In this document: positions 7,923 through 14,857 of the stretch, in pieces | Numbering within the stretch: the stretch's first letter is position 1 | Layout of the letters: each line of letters starts with the position of its first letter | Source of the DNA: Gammaproteobacteria bacterium | GTDB taxonomy: Bacteria > Pseudomonadota > Gammaproteobacteria > Pseudomonadales > Pseudohongiellaceae | Direction: 5' to 3' | DNA length: 64,000 nt | Assembly: GCA_030654835.1 (NCBI GenBank) | Contig: JAURWS010000030.1 | Location: forward strand, 186,001 to 250,000 | Translations under genes and position numbers: made by a program | The notes under the pieces: generated by a model | Seen by the model: the letters and a program-made list of their open reading frames with translations, nothing else | The model's database searches: none | What the model was told of the DNA's origin: nothing

Positions 7923-7961
7923 ACCTTGAAAATCCCGCTTTACGTGCGGGATTTTCAAGGT
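7923..7961. promoter_or_regulatory. Perfect 16-bp inverted repeat just upstream of the DUF4143 ATPase
   Basis: ACCTTGAAAATCCCGC at 7923-7938 is repeated exactly inverted at 7946-7961 with a 7-base loop. It ends 12 bases before ATG 7974 and has no T-run, so it looks more like an operator, or a hairpin covering the ribosome site, than a terminator. Confidence 0.7.
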
Positions 7962-7973
7962 TAAAGTTGCTCC

Positions 7974-9122
7974 ATGATTGAAAGACCTTCCCTACATGCT
8001 GCCATGACTGCTGCTCTCAAACGCAGCAGGGTCGTGGCATTGCTTGGCCCCAGGCAGTCTGGCAAGACCACACTGGCACGTCTGCTGGTGCCCGTAAGCT
8101 CGGCGAACTACTTTGACCTCGAAGACCCCGTCAGTCTGGCGCGCCTGAGTGAGCCCATGACGGCGTTGCGGGATTTGACCGGCACGGTCGTCATCGACGA
8201 GATCCAACGGATGCCGGAGCTGTTCCCTGTGCTTCGAGTTTTGGCCGATCGGACCCCGCTGCCCGCCCGCTTTCTCATCCTCGGCAGTGCCTCGCCGGAA
8301 CTGCTGCGACAGTCATCCGAGTCTCTGGCCGGGCGGATGGAAGTGATTGCAGTCAGTGGTTTCAGTCTCACAGAGGTGGGTGAATCCGCGCAAAGCCAGC
8401 ACTGGCTGCGAGGGGGATTTCCACTTTCGTTTCTTGCTGAGAGCGATTCTGATAGTTTCATCTGGCGCAAAAATTTCATTCAAGCTGTTCTGGAGCGGGA
8501 TATTCCGCAGCTTGGCAATGGCGTCAGTGCGCTTGCCATGCAACGCTTCTGGGCGATGCTCGCGCACTTTCATGGTCAGATCTGGAATGCCGCTGAACTG
8601 GCTCGCTCCATGGGCGTCAATGAAAGTACGGTCCGACGTTATCTGGACCTGCTCGAAGGTGTTTTCATGGTGCGGCGTCTGCAGCCCTGGCATGAGAACA
8701 TGAAGAAGCGTCAGGTGAAATCTCCCAAGATTTACTTCCGCGACAGTGGCCTGCTGCATCAGCTGCTGGGGATTCAGACGGGCAGCGACTTGCAGCTTCA
8801 CCCTCGCCTCGGCGCGTCATGGGAAGGCTATGTGCTGGAGGAGATTCTCAAGTCACAGCAACCGGATGACGCCTGGTTCTGGGCGACACACGCCGGTGCC
8901 GAGCTGGACCTGCTGATGATGCAAAAAGGCTTGCGCATCGGCGTAGAGATCAAGCGCATGGATGCTCCGCGTCTGACTGCTTCGATGCGCATTGCAGTGG
9001 ATGAACTGAGTCTGGACAGACTGCTGGTCGTCTATCCGGGCGAACGACGCTATGCGCTTGCCGAGCGCGTGGAAGCCGTGCCATTTGCAGAGCTTGCGGT
9101 GGCAGCACAAGGGGCTTTGTAA
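7974..9122 (+). CDS. P-loop ATPase with DUF4143 C-terminal domain
   Basis: A 382-residue protein. Walker A is LLGPRQSGKTTLAR (residues 24-37) and Walker B is VVIDEIQRMPELFPVLR (about 72-88), followed by the family FLILGSASPELL sensor strand. A helix-turn-helix-like stretch (AAELARSMGVNESTVRRYLDLLEG, two pieces around residue 210) leads into DUF4143 with KIYFRDSGLLHQLLG, and a nuclease-like end with ELDLLMMQKGLRIGVEIK. These are common single-gene accessory ATPases of unknown role, sometimes proposed to act on DNA or in phage response. The gene follows a REP pair and a perfect palindrome and has no obvious operon partner. Confidence 0.85.
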   Translation: MIERPSLHAAMTAALKRSRVVALLGPRQSGKTTLARLLVPVSSANYFDLEDPVSLARLSEPMTALRDLTGTVVIDEIQRMPELFPVLRVLADRTPLPARFLILGSASPELLRQSSESLAGRMEVIAVSGFSLTEVGESAQSQHWLRGGFPLSFLAESDSDSFIWRKNFIQAVLERDIPQLGNGVSALAMQRFWAMLAHFHGQIWNAAELARSMGVNESTVRRYLDLLEGVFMVRRLQPWHENMKKRQVKSPKIYFRDSGLLHQLLGIQTGSDLQLHPRLGASWEGYVLEEILKSQQPDDAWFWATHAGAELDLLMMQKGLRIGVEIKRMDAPRLTASMRIAVDELSLDRLLVVYPGERRYALAERVEAVPFAELAVAAQGAL

Positions 9123-9161
9123 GCAGAAGGCCGATAAGAAATTTTCTACGAGGGAAACCCC

Positions 9162-9968
9162 ATGACCAAAGTCGTCCTCATCACCGGCGCCTCTTCCGGC
9201 TTCGGCGCCGCCGCAGCCAGAAAGTTTGCGCAGGACTATCAACTGCAAGAGCCTTGCAAATTGATCCTCGCCGCAAGAAGCGTCGACAAGCTCACCGTGC
9301 TGGCCGCTGAGCTCAGAGCACCAAGCTCCTCCCAATCTTCGACCCAGTGTCGCGTTCACGTCGCCGCGCTGGATGTCACTAAACCCGAATCCGTCGCCGC
9401 GTTCTTCGCCACACTGCCCGAAGAGTTCCAGAACATCGATGTGCTGATCAACAGCGCCGGTCTCGCGCTCGGTCTGGAGCCTGCGCACAAGGTGGATTTC
9501 TCCGACTGGGAGACGATGATCGACACCAACATTACCGGCATGTTGCGCGTCACGCGCGCGGTGCTGCCGGGCATGGTGGAGCGCAATCGCGGGCACATCA
9601 TCAACATCGGTTCCACGGCGGGCAACTGGCCTTATCCGGGCGGCAATACTTACGGCGGCACCAAAGCCTTCGTGCAGAATTTCTCGCGTGGTCTGCGTGC
9701 GGATCTGCTGGGCAAACGCATCCGTGTCACCTGCATCGAGCCGGGCATGTCCGAGACCAATTTCTCGAACGTGCGCTTCAAGGGCGACGACGCGAAGGCA
9801 GACAAGGTCTACGAAGGCACGAAGCCGCTTAGCGCCGAGGATGTCGCCGACATCATTCACTGGGTGAACGCGATGCCCGCGCATGTGAACATCAACACGC
9901 TGGAGGTGATGCCTACCTGCCAGTCGTGGAGTGCATTGGCCGTCAACCGCACCATGGAGTCAGAATGA
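9162..9968 (+). CDS. ydfG: Short-chain dehydrogenase/reductase, YdfG-like
   Basis: A 268-residue classical SDR. The NAD(P) loop TGASSGFGAAAA begins at residue 8; NSAGLALG near 105 is the structural NAG motif; INIGSTAGN and TYGGTKAF give the catalytic Ser, Tyr and Lys. The ending EVMPTCQSWSALAVNR resembles YdfG, the NADP-dependent 3-hydroxy acid dehydrogenase that also reduces malonic semialdehyde, so this is the favoured role. GAGGG stands upstream of ATG 9162. The stop (GAATGA) originally overlapped the start of the metallo-beta-lactamase gene; a foreign segment now separates them and duplicates the last 49 bases of this region (see 9921-9969). Confidence 0.8.
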   Translation: MTKVVLITGASSGFGAAAARKFAQDYQLQEPCKLILAARSVDKLTVLAAELRAPSSSQSSTQCRVHVAALDVTKPESVAAFFATLPEEFQNIDVLINSAGLALGLEPAHKVDFSDWETMIDTNITGMLRVTRAVLPGMVERNRGHIINIGSTAGNWPYPGGNTYGGTKAFVQNFSRGLRADLLGKRIRVTCIEPGMSETNFSNVRFKGDDAKADKVYEGTKPLSAEDVADIIHWVNAMPAHVNINTLEVMPTCQSWSALAVNRTMESE

Positions 9969-9969
9969 A
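9921..9969. repeat. Left copy of a 49-bp direct repeat flanking the restriction-locus relic
   Basis: The last codons of the SDR gene plus the following ATGA are repeated at 11047-11095 with one mismatch in 49 bases (position 15). Left of the inserted segment the copy runs on as ATGAAGAAG-TAA, a three-codon stub of the downstream gene. Confidence 0.9.
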
Positions 9970-10094
9970 GAAGTAATATACCAAGGGATATCAACTTCAG
10001 GCTCGACGGCACAGGAATGCCTGTTTATTCTTCCTGTCCTTCTTGCTGTCGCAACAGTCTATTTTCTTTGGCTCACGCCTTGAGGAGCGTGCTA

Positions 10095-10931
10095 ATGGAT
10101 CAGCACAATAAAATCATATTGTTCAAGGACAAGAGCATTCGCAGTCACTGGGACGCCGAGCTGGAGGAATGGTTTTTTTCTGTGGTGGATGTGGTGGCGG
10201 CCCTCACCGACAGTGAAAACCCCACCGACTATCTGAAGAAGCTGCGCAAGCGGGATGAACAATTGGGCAGCTACGTAGGGACAAATTGTCCCCAGGTAGC
10301 CATGCAGACGGCGACAGGTAAAATGAGAAAAACCCTGGCGGCTAGCACACAACAGCTGTTGCGCATTGTGCAGTCCATCCCCTCCAGGAAGGCAGAGCCT
10401 TTCAAGCTGTGGTTGGCCGAAGTAGCCAACCAGCGGCTGGATCAGTTGCAAGACCCGGAACTCTCCATCGAACAGGCCATGCTGGATTACAAGCGCCTGG
10501 GCTATTCAGACAACTGGATCAACCAACGCCTGAAGAGCATAGAAATCCGCAAGGAATTGACGGATGAATGGAAAAAGCACGGCTTGCAGGAGGGAGGTGA
10601 ATTCGCCTTTCTGACCGATGTGATCTACAAGACCTGGGCAGGCAAGACGGCCAAGGAATACAAGCAGTACAAAGGGCTCAAGAAGGAAAACCTGCGCGAT
10701 AACATGACCAACAAGGAGTTGGTGATGAACATGTTGGCGGAGCTGTCCACCAAGGAAATTTCAGAAGTCGTCAGTCCATCGTCGATGGGCGAGCATGAAG
10801 ATGTGGCAAAGCGTGGCGGAGGTGTTGCCAAGGGAGCCCGATTGAAGCTTGAAGCAGAGACCGGGAAGAAGGTCGTCAGCAGGGAAAACGCCAAAAAATT
10901 ATTGCCCTCAACCAAAGGCAAAGAAAAATGA
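10095..10931 (+). CDS. Bro-N domain protein (phage antirepressor/DinD-like)
   Basis: A 278-residue protein; ATG 10095 is preferred because GAGGAG stands about 9 bases upstream. The Bro-N domain is clear: [20 protein letters not shown], then ADSENPTDY-like [19 protein letters not shown], then [11 protein letters not shown]-like [17 protein letters not shown]. The C-terminal half is lysine-rich and helical, with [16 protein letters not shown] and a tail [20 protein letters not shown] like that of DinD. Proteins of this kind are often inserted between hsdS and hsdR in type I restriction operons. That fits here, since its stop overlaps by 4 bp (ATGA) a start that reads into an HsdR-like N-terminus. 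hsdM and hsdS are missing. Confidence 0.82.
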   Translation: MDQHNKIILFKDKSIRSHWDAELEEWFFSVVDVVAALTDSENPTDYLKKLRKRDEQLGSYVGTNCPQVAMQTATGKMRKTLAASTQQLLRIVQSIPSRKAEPFKLWLAEVANQRLDQLQDPELSIEQAMLDYKRLGYSDNWINQRLKSIEIRKELTDEWKKHGLQEGGEFAFLTDVIYKTWAGKTAKEYKQYKGLKKENLRDNMTNKELVMNMLAELSTKEISEVVSPSSMGEHEDVAKRGGGVAKGARLKLEAETGKKVVSRENAKKLLPSTKGKEK

Positions 10932-11026
10932 TCGTCGACTACAAACCCATCGCTGAATCCAACAACTTCATCGTGCTGGACAAATACACAAAGCTGCCCC
11001 AGGTGAGCGGGGGGGGGGGGGGCTGA
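10928..11026 (+). pseudogene. hsdR: 5' stub of hsdR (type I restriction subunit), cut off in a G tract
   Basis: Thirty-two codons start at ATG 10928, overlapping the Bro-N stop. The peptide contains [20 protein letters not shown], which I recognise as the conserved N-terminus of HsdR proteins. It then runs into five glycine codons made by the G14 tract and stops at 11024-11026. Nothing downstream resembles HsdR: the sequence passes into the repeated SDR/lactamase junction. The rest of the gene, normally about a thousand residues, has been lost. Confidence 0.7.
11009..11022. repeat. Homopolymer of 14 G at the hsdR breakpoint
   Basis: An uninterrupted run of 14 G lies exactly where HsdR-like sequence ends and foreign sequence begins. 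It could be a real recombination scar or an assembly or sequencing artefact. Confidence 0.9.
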
Positions 11027-11046
11027 GAAGGCTTCCATCCGTCAGA

Positions 11047-11095
11047 CAGTCGTGGAGTGCCTTGGCCGTCAACCGCACCATGGAGTCAGAATGAA
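11047..11095. repeat. Right copy of the 49-bp direct repeat
   Basis: It matches 9921-9969 at 48 of 49 bases. Here the copy joins directly to the intact metallo-beta-lactamase reading frame, whose ATG at 11091 overlaps the repeated SDR stop codon. This is the original SDR-lactamase junction. Confidence 0.9.
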
Positions 11096-12023
11096 AAAAT
11101 CACTGCAGGTGATTATCTCCGCATTGACCTTTTCCGGACTGGCGCTGCTGACACTCTCGCAGGCTAGTGCGCAACCCGGTCGCTTCGACACCATGACGAT
11201 GGAACAGAAAGTGGCGGCTGGGGAGAGCTACCACGGTCGGCAGGCAGTGCCCGTCGAGCCCTTCCGCGTCGTCGGCAACATCTACTTCGTCGGCACCACC
11301 AACATCGGTATCTACCTGATCGCGACGCCCGAGGGACATATTCTGGTGGACTCGGGAGTCAACGAGATGAGCGCCACAATTCGCGACAGCGTCGAGAAGC
11401 TCGGCTTTCGCATGAGCGACATCAAGATTATGCTTTCCAGCCACGCGCACTTCGATCATGTGCAGGCCCACGCCGTGCTGCAGCGCATGACCGGCGCACA
11501 GGTGATGGCGCTGGAAGCCGATGCAGATGCCTTGGAAGCAGGCAGAGATCTGTCGCCGCTGGGTTTCGAAGGCTGGGAGCCGGTGAAAGTGGACAGGCGC
11601 CTGCAGGACGGCGAGAGCATCAGTCTTGGTGGCACCACCATGACGCCGACCTGGGTGCCGGGCCACACGCCGGGCTGCACCACCTGGAGCACAGACACAC
11701 AAGACGATCCTCAGAACCCAGGCGAGACAGTAAACGTGGTGATCTTCGGCTGCAACGGCCCGAACGATGGCGTGCAGATCGTCAACAATCCGCGCTTCCC
11801 CACGTTGGCGGAAGACTCCTTGTTCGGCTTCGATAATCTCGACAAACTGAACCCGGACATCTACCTGACCGGCCACCCCGAGGCGCCATTCGAGGGCATC
11901 ATGGAGCAGCTGCGCGTGCAGGTGCGCCCACATCCTCTGCTGCAGCAACAGCCGTGGCACGAGCTGGTGGCTGAGCGCCGGGCGTCGATAGAGGAAAGGA
12001 TTGCGGCGGAGCGGGGGCATTAG
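11091..12023 (+). CDS. Subclass B3 metallo-beta-lactamase
   Basis: A 310-residue precursor with a signal peptide (residues 1 to about 27, ending ASA-Q), so it acts in the periplasm. Zinc ligands of subclass B3 are all in place: HAHFDH (H118, H120, D122, H123), GHTPGCTTW (H192) and LTGHPE (H262). B3 enzymes hydrolyse beta-lactams including carbapenems using two zinc ions; environmental members can also be housekeeping hydrolases, so clinical relevance is not implied. The true start is ATG 11091 (MKKSLQ...). The gene originally overlapped the SDR stop by four bases. Its promoter may now lie in the inserted segment, or it may depend on read-through from upstream. Confidence 0.88.
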   Translation: MKKSLQVIISALTFSGLALLTLSQASAQPGRFDTMTMEQKVAAGESYHGRQAVPVEPFRVVGNIYFVGTTNIGIYLIATPEGHILVDSGVNEMSATIRDSVEKLGFRMSDIKIMLSSHAHFDHVQAHAVLQRMTGAQVMALEADADALEAGRDLSPLGFEGWEPVKVDRRLQDGESISLGGTTMTPTWVPGHTPGCTTWSTDTQDDPQNPGETVNVVIFGCNGPNDGVQIVNNPRFPTLAEDSLFGFDNLDKLNPDIYLTGHPEAPFEGIMEQLRVQVRPHPLLQQQPWHELVAERRASIEERIAAERGH

Positions 12024-12055
12024 TGCTAGCCCCTCTATTGCAGAAAACGGGGACA

Positions 12056-12322
12056 TTACATGCAGTATGAACAGGCTGCAGCCAGCTGACATTTTTCATA
12101 CAGGGACTCAGGCGCAATGTCCGCCCCATTGGGCCAGGCAATCGTGCCTCCTTCGATACGCGCCTTGCGGAAAAAATCCAGATCACGCAAGGGCGCAAAG
12201 ACCGGTCCGCGATTCAGATATTCCGAGAAATCCACCACTCCCGACACGCCGTCATCAAAAGAGATCAGGAAGGTGTGTCCTGACCGGTACTCAATACTGG
12301 TGACTTCGTTAAGGTTCCACAT
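12056..12322 (-). CDS. DUF2442 protein, copy 1
   Basis: An 88-residue protein from ATG 12320-12322. The DUF2442 pattern is plain: VTSIEYRSGHTFLISFDDG, FSEYLNRGPVFAPLRD, GGTIAWPNGADIAPESLYEK. The family normally follows a DUF4160 gene, and the pair behaves like a small toxin-antitoxin-type module of unproven function. Here the DUF4160 partner is reduced to 21 codons just upstream. The C-terminus (QLAAACSYCM) is a few residues longer than in copy 2 at 17320-17571. The two copies are highly similar at DNA level, so the duplication is recent. It lies downstream of propeller gene p1 on the same strand. Confidence 0.8.
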   Translation of the reverse strand: MWNLNEVTSIEYRSGHTFLISFDDGVSGVVDFSEYLNRGPVFAPLRDLDFFRKARIEGGTIAWPNGADIAPESLYEKCQLAAACSYCM

Positions 12323-12329
12323 TTCCGCC

Positions 12330-12395
12330 TCACTCCAAGGGACTGATCGACTTGAGTTCGCGCCCATTCCCAAAGAATCGGCTGATTTCCGGCAT
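12330..12395 (-). pseudogene. DUF4160 gene with internal deletion (21 codons left)
   Basis: The frame reads MPEISRFFG joined to NGRELKSISPLE and a stop. The first nine residues are the typical DUF4160 N-terminus and the last residues (LKxIxPLE) the typical C-terminus; everything between, some 60 residues, is gone in frame. It sits 7 bases upstream of the DUF2442 start in the usual operon order. It may now serve only as a leader peptide. Confidence 0.6.
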
Positions 12396-12533
12396 GGGCG
12401 CCATCCTTGGCAAGTGTTCTTCTGGCAGTATGCAGTCTAGTCGGGAAAGCTGGATTCCGCATGCGTGATAAAGGACAGACTGCGTGGCGTTGAGCGCTCA
12501 TCATCTTGCAGAGTTCCGATCCCCCCATATTCA

Positions 12534-14753
12534 TCAGTTCGTAACAGGCAACAGCTGCCTCACCTTTTCAATCCAGTTGTCCACCAGCACCGCATGCGTC
12601 ATTTCGGCGGCAAAGAAGGAGCTTTCCGCTGCAAGTTCGCGGTAAACGAAGCGCTGTCCATCAGGCGAGACCGCAAACCCTGGAGCCGAGGACGAGCCCC
12701 CGCCTGATATGGACGCGGTCAAATCAAACACAGGCTCGGGAGCGCTCTGGCGGAAACCATTTTCCGGGTCGGCAGGAGCGCGGTAAATATCGCTCCCGCG
12801 TAAGAAGTACATGCTCTTGCCGCTGCTATCCCAGACAGCATTTCCGACAGAGCTGGCGATCTGCCACTGGCCATCATTCACGTTGGGAAACGGACGCACG
12901 ATGAGGTCGCGGATGGAGGCTCGGTCGTCAGTGTCGCGGTTCAGTTCGTTGCCCGTGTAGGCAACGAAGCGTCCATCGGGCGAGATCACCGCGCCGAACT
13001 GCCTATCGCCGAACTCAAGCAGCGGCTGGCCAGTGGCGGCGGTTTCCTGCAGAGATAACAGATGCAATCGCATAATGCCGTCGGGAGGGAATAAGCCAAT
13101 TCCATAAATCAGGCCGTCACCGTCCGGCGTGATTGATTCCGGCCACACCGGCTCCGTTGCTGTCAGCAATTGACGCGGCTGGCCACTGCCGTCGGCCGCC
13201 GTGATCCACAGGCCCCATGCATTGTCCATGAGCATGCCATAGACAAGCTGTTTGCCATCGGGTGTCCACTTGGGCCGAAAAGCGGCGCCTGTGAAGCTGC
13301 GGCGTGTCAGTGAACCATCCGCAAGCTGATACAGCGCGATGTAGCCAAGGAGATGCTCACTGGCACCCGTGCCAAGGGCAGAGGCATTCTGTTGCACCGT
13401 CACTGCCAACTGTCCCCCGTCCGGGGAAAACACCGGATGAAAGGCGTTGGCTGGCAGATCCAGAGATAGCCGCTCGCCATTGCGAGAGCTGAGCACCCAC
13501 CGATCAGCCCCGCTGGACTCAGCAGCCACATCGCCTCCCTCCAGATACACCAGTCTGCCGTTATCCGACAGGGCATAACTGCTAGAACCACGCGTCAGAT
13601 TGGCTTCGACACGGTCCTCGATGAGCCGTTCGCCGCCGCTGATTTGCATCTGCTGCCCATCAACACGCACTGCCCACAGGCCATTGTCGCGCATATAGAC
13701 CAGGACTCCGGAACGGAGGTAGTGGCCGTTAAAGCCGTTGGCGACCAGATTCTTGACCTCGCCGGTGCTCATATTGAACGCATCCAACCGGGCTGACCCG
13801 ATGCCTTCGCTCGTCAACACCGTGTACAGCAGCCACGGCCCATCCTCCATCAGCCTTGGGTAGATATTGGCCTCACCGTCAATTTTGGGAATGTCCAGCG
13901 TGACGATTTCGCCCGTGGGGATATGCAGTGTTTCCACTACGCCACCGTCATTGGTAAACACAACGCTGTCTTCAGAAAGCCAGGCTGGCGCACCATAAAA
14001 GGATCCAGCCACGGTGTAGGGGCCTGTGTTAACGGCAAGCGCTTGCGGACGACCCCCGGCTCTCGGGACGACGTGCGTTTCACCTGAGCCGTTCACGAAG
14101 TACAGGATATGCTCTCCAGACGGAGAAAAGGACGGGCTGACCGGGAAGAGTTGCTCCAAGGTCCCTTCCACCACGGTACGTGTCTCACCGGTGACCAGAT
14201 CGCGAAGCTGCAAATTGACCGTTCCGTTCAAGCGGGCGGTATACGCCAGCCAGCGTCCATCCGGCGACAGTGCCACGTAGCTGCGTAATCTGCTGTTGCG
14301 GAACCGCTCCAGCTCTCCCAGTGGCAAGGCTGCGCGCAGTGGCGAGAGCCCGGCACTGAGTTCATTGCCGCTGGGGGCTGGGAGCGTCGGGCGATTGCCC
14401 ATGAAGCGCTCACCGATCTGGAAAATCGCCACGACCAGCACCAGGGCAAAGGTGGCGTACAGGAGTTTGGTATTGGCGCTTTGCGCGACTGGAATCTGAT
14501 CGCCCCGCGGGGCATCCGCCGCGCCTTGCCTCTGCAGGCCGTCCGGTGAGACCTCAAAGGCCCAGGCCAGCACCAGCGCAATCGGAAAGCCGATCAGCAG
14601 CAGCACCACAATCAAGGTGCTTGTCCACGCTGGCAATTGCAGCGCCGGCACGATGTTGTTGGCTACTTGGATCAGCAGCCAGGCCACCACCGCGTACACG
14701 CCGGCCACACGTACCACCTTGCGGCGTTTGAGTTCTTCGAACAGTTTAGGCAT
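12534..14753 (-). CDS. Membrane-anchored PD40/TolB-type beta-propeller protein, paralogue p1
   Basis: A 739-residue protein. ATG 14751-14753 is preferred over the adjacent GTG 14754-14756; AGGAG is upstream. Residues 1-70 hold the module LFEELKRRKVVRVAGVYAVV with two membrane helices (about 14-35 and 44-66); a third helix (ATFALVLVVAIFQI) is near 98-112. Then come six or more propeller blades marked by SPDG turns: LSPDGRWLAYTAR, FSPDGGQLAVTV, WTPDGKQLVYGM, ISPDGRFVAYTG, VSPDGQRFVYRE. The anchor is found in many proteobacterial TolB/TPR proteins and the propeller resembles the extracytoplasmic end of PknB-type kinases, but no catalytic domain is present. Role unknown; surface sensing or scaffolding is a guess. 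It follows p2 closely and is probably co-transcribed with it. It is the most divergent of the six. Confidence 0.85.
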   Translation of the reverse strand: MPKLFEELKRRKVVRVAGVYAVVAWLLIQVANNIVPALQLPAWTSTLIVVLLLIGFPIALVLAWAFEVSPDGLQRQGAADAPRGDQIPVAQSANTKLLYATFALVLVVAIFQIGERFMGNRPTLPAPSGNELSAGLSPLRAALPLGELERFRNSRLRSYVALSPDGRWLAYTARLNGTVNLQLRDLVTGETRTVVEGTLEQLFPVSPSFSPSGEHILYFVNGSGETHVVPRAGGRPQALAVNTGPYTVAGSFYGAPAWLSEDSVVFTNDGGVVETLHIPTGEIVTLDIPKIDGEANIYPRLMEDGPWLLYTVLTSEGIGSARLDAFNMSTGEVKNLVANGFNGHYLRSGVLVYMRDNGLWAVRVDGQQMQISGGERLIEDRVEANLTRGSSSYALSDNGRLVYLEGGDVAAESSGADRWVLSSRNGERLSLDLPANAFHPVFSPDGGQLAVTVQQNASALGTGASEHLLGYIALYQLADGSLTRRSFTGAAFRPKWTPDGKQLVYGMLMDNAWGLWITAADGSGQPRQLLTATEPVWPESITPDGDGLIYGIGLFPPDGIMRLHLLSLQETAATGQPLLEFGDRQFGAVISPDGRFVAYTGNELNRDTDDRASIRDLIVRPFPNVNDGQWQIASSVGNAVWDSSGKSMYFLRGSDIYRAPADPENGFRQSAPEPVFDLTASISGGGSSSAPGFAVSPDGQRFVYRELAAESSFFAAEMTHAVLVDNWIEKVRQLLPVTN

Positions 14754-14857
14754 CACAGCTCCTGCGCAATATCTTCCAGCGTTAGTCCCGCCTGCAACTC
14801 CGCCAGTATTGCGGCGTTTTCTGACTTCACGAAATCCAGCGCGGGGCTGTACCCGCG
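14753..14857 (-). other. 34-codon open stretch between p2 and p1, end coupled to the p1 start
   Basis: Directly after the p2 stop and in the same frame runs a protein-like stretch (LDFVKSENAAILAELQAGLT... to TGA) whose stop overlaps the p1 ATG as TGATG. It has no good start codon, so it looks like the C-terminal end of a gene replaced by p2. The amphipathic helices suggest a real former protein, which I cannot name. Confidence 0.4.

Noticed and set aside
9997-10040. Similarity of the leader before the Bro-N gene to 27478-27517 upstream of p5 (GGCTCGACxGCACxGGAATG)
   Set aside because: About 40 bases with many mismatches; too short to claim common origin without a statistical test.
10095-10931. 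Prophage remnant around the Bro-N gene
   Set aside because: No integrase, capsid or lysis genes; the hsdR-like overlap explains the gene better as part of a restriction locus.
11009-11022. G tract as a phase-variation switch for hsdR
   Set aside because: No HsdR sequence follows the tract in any frame, so there is nothing left to switch.
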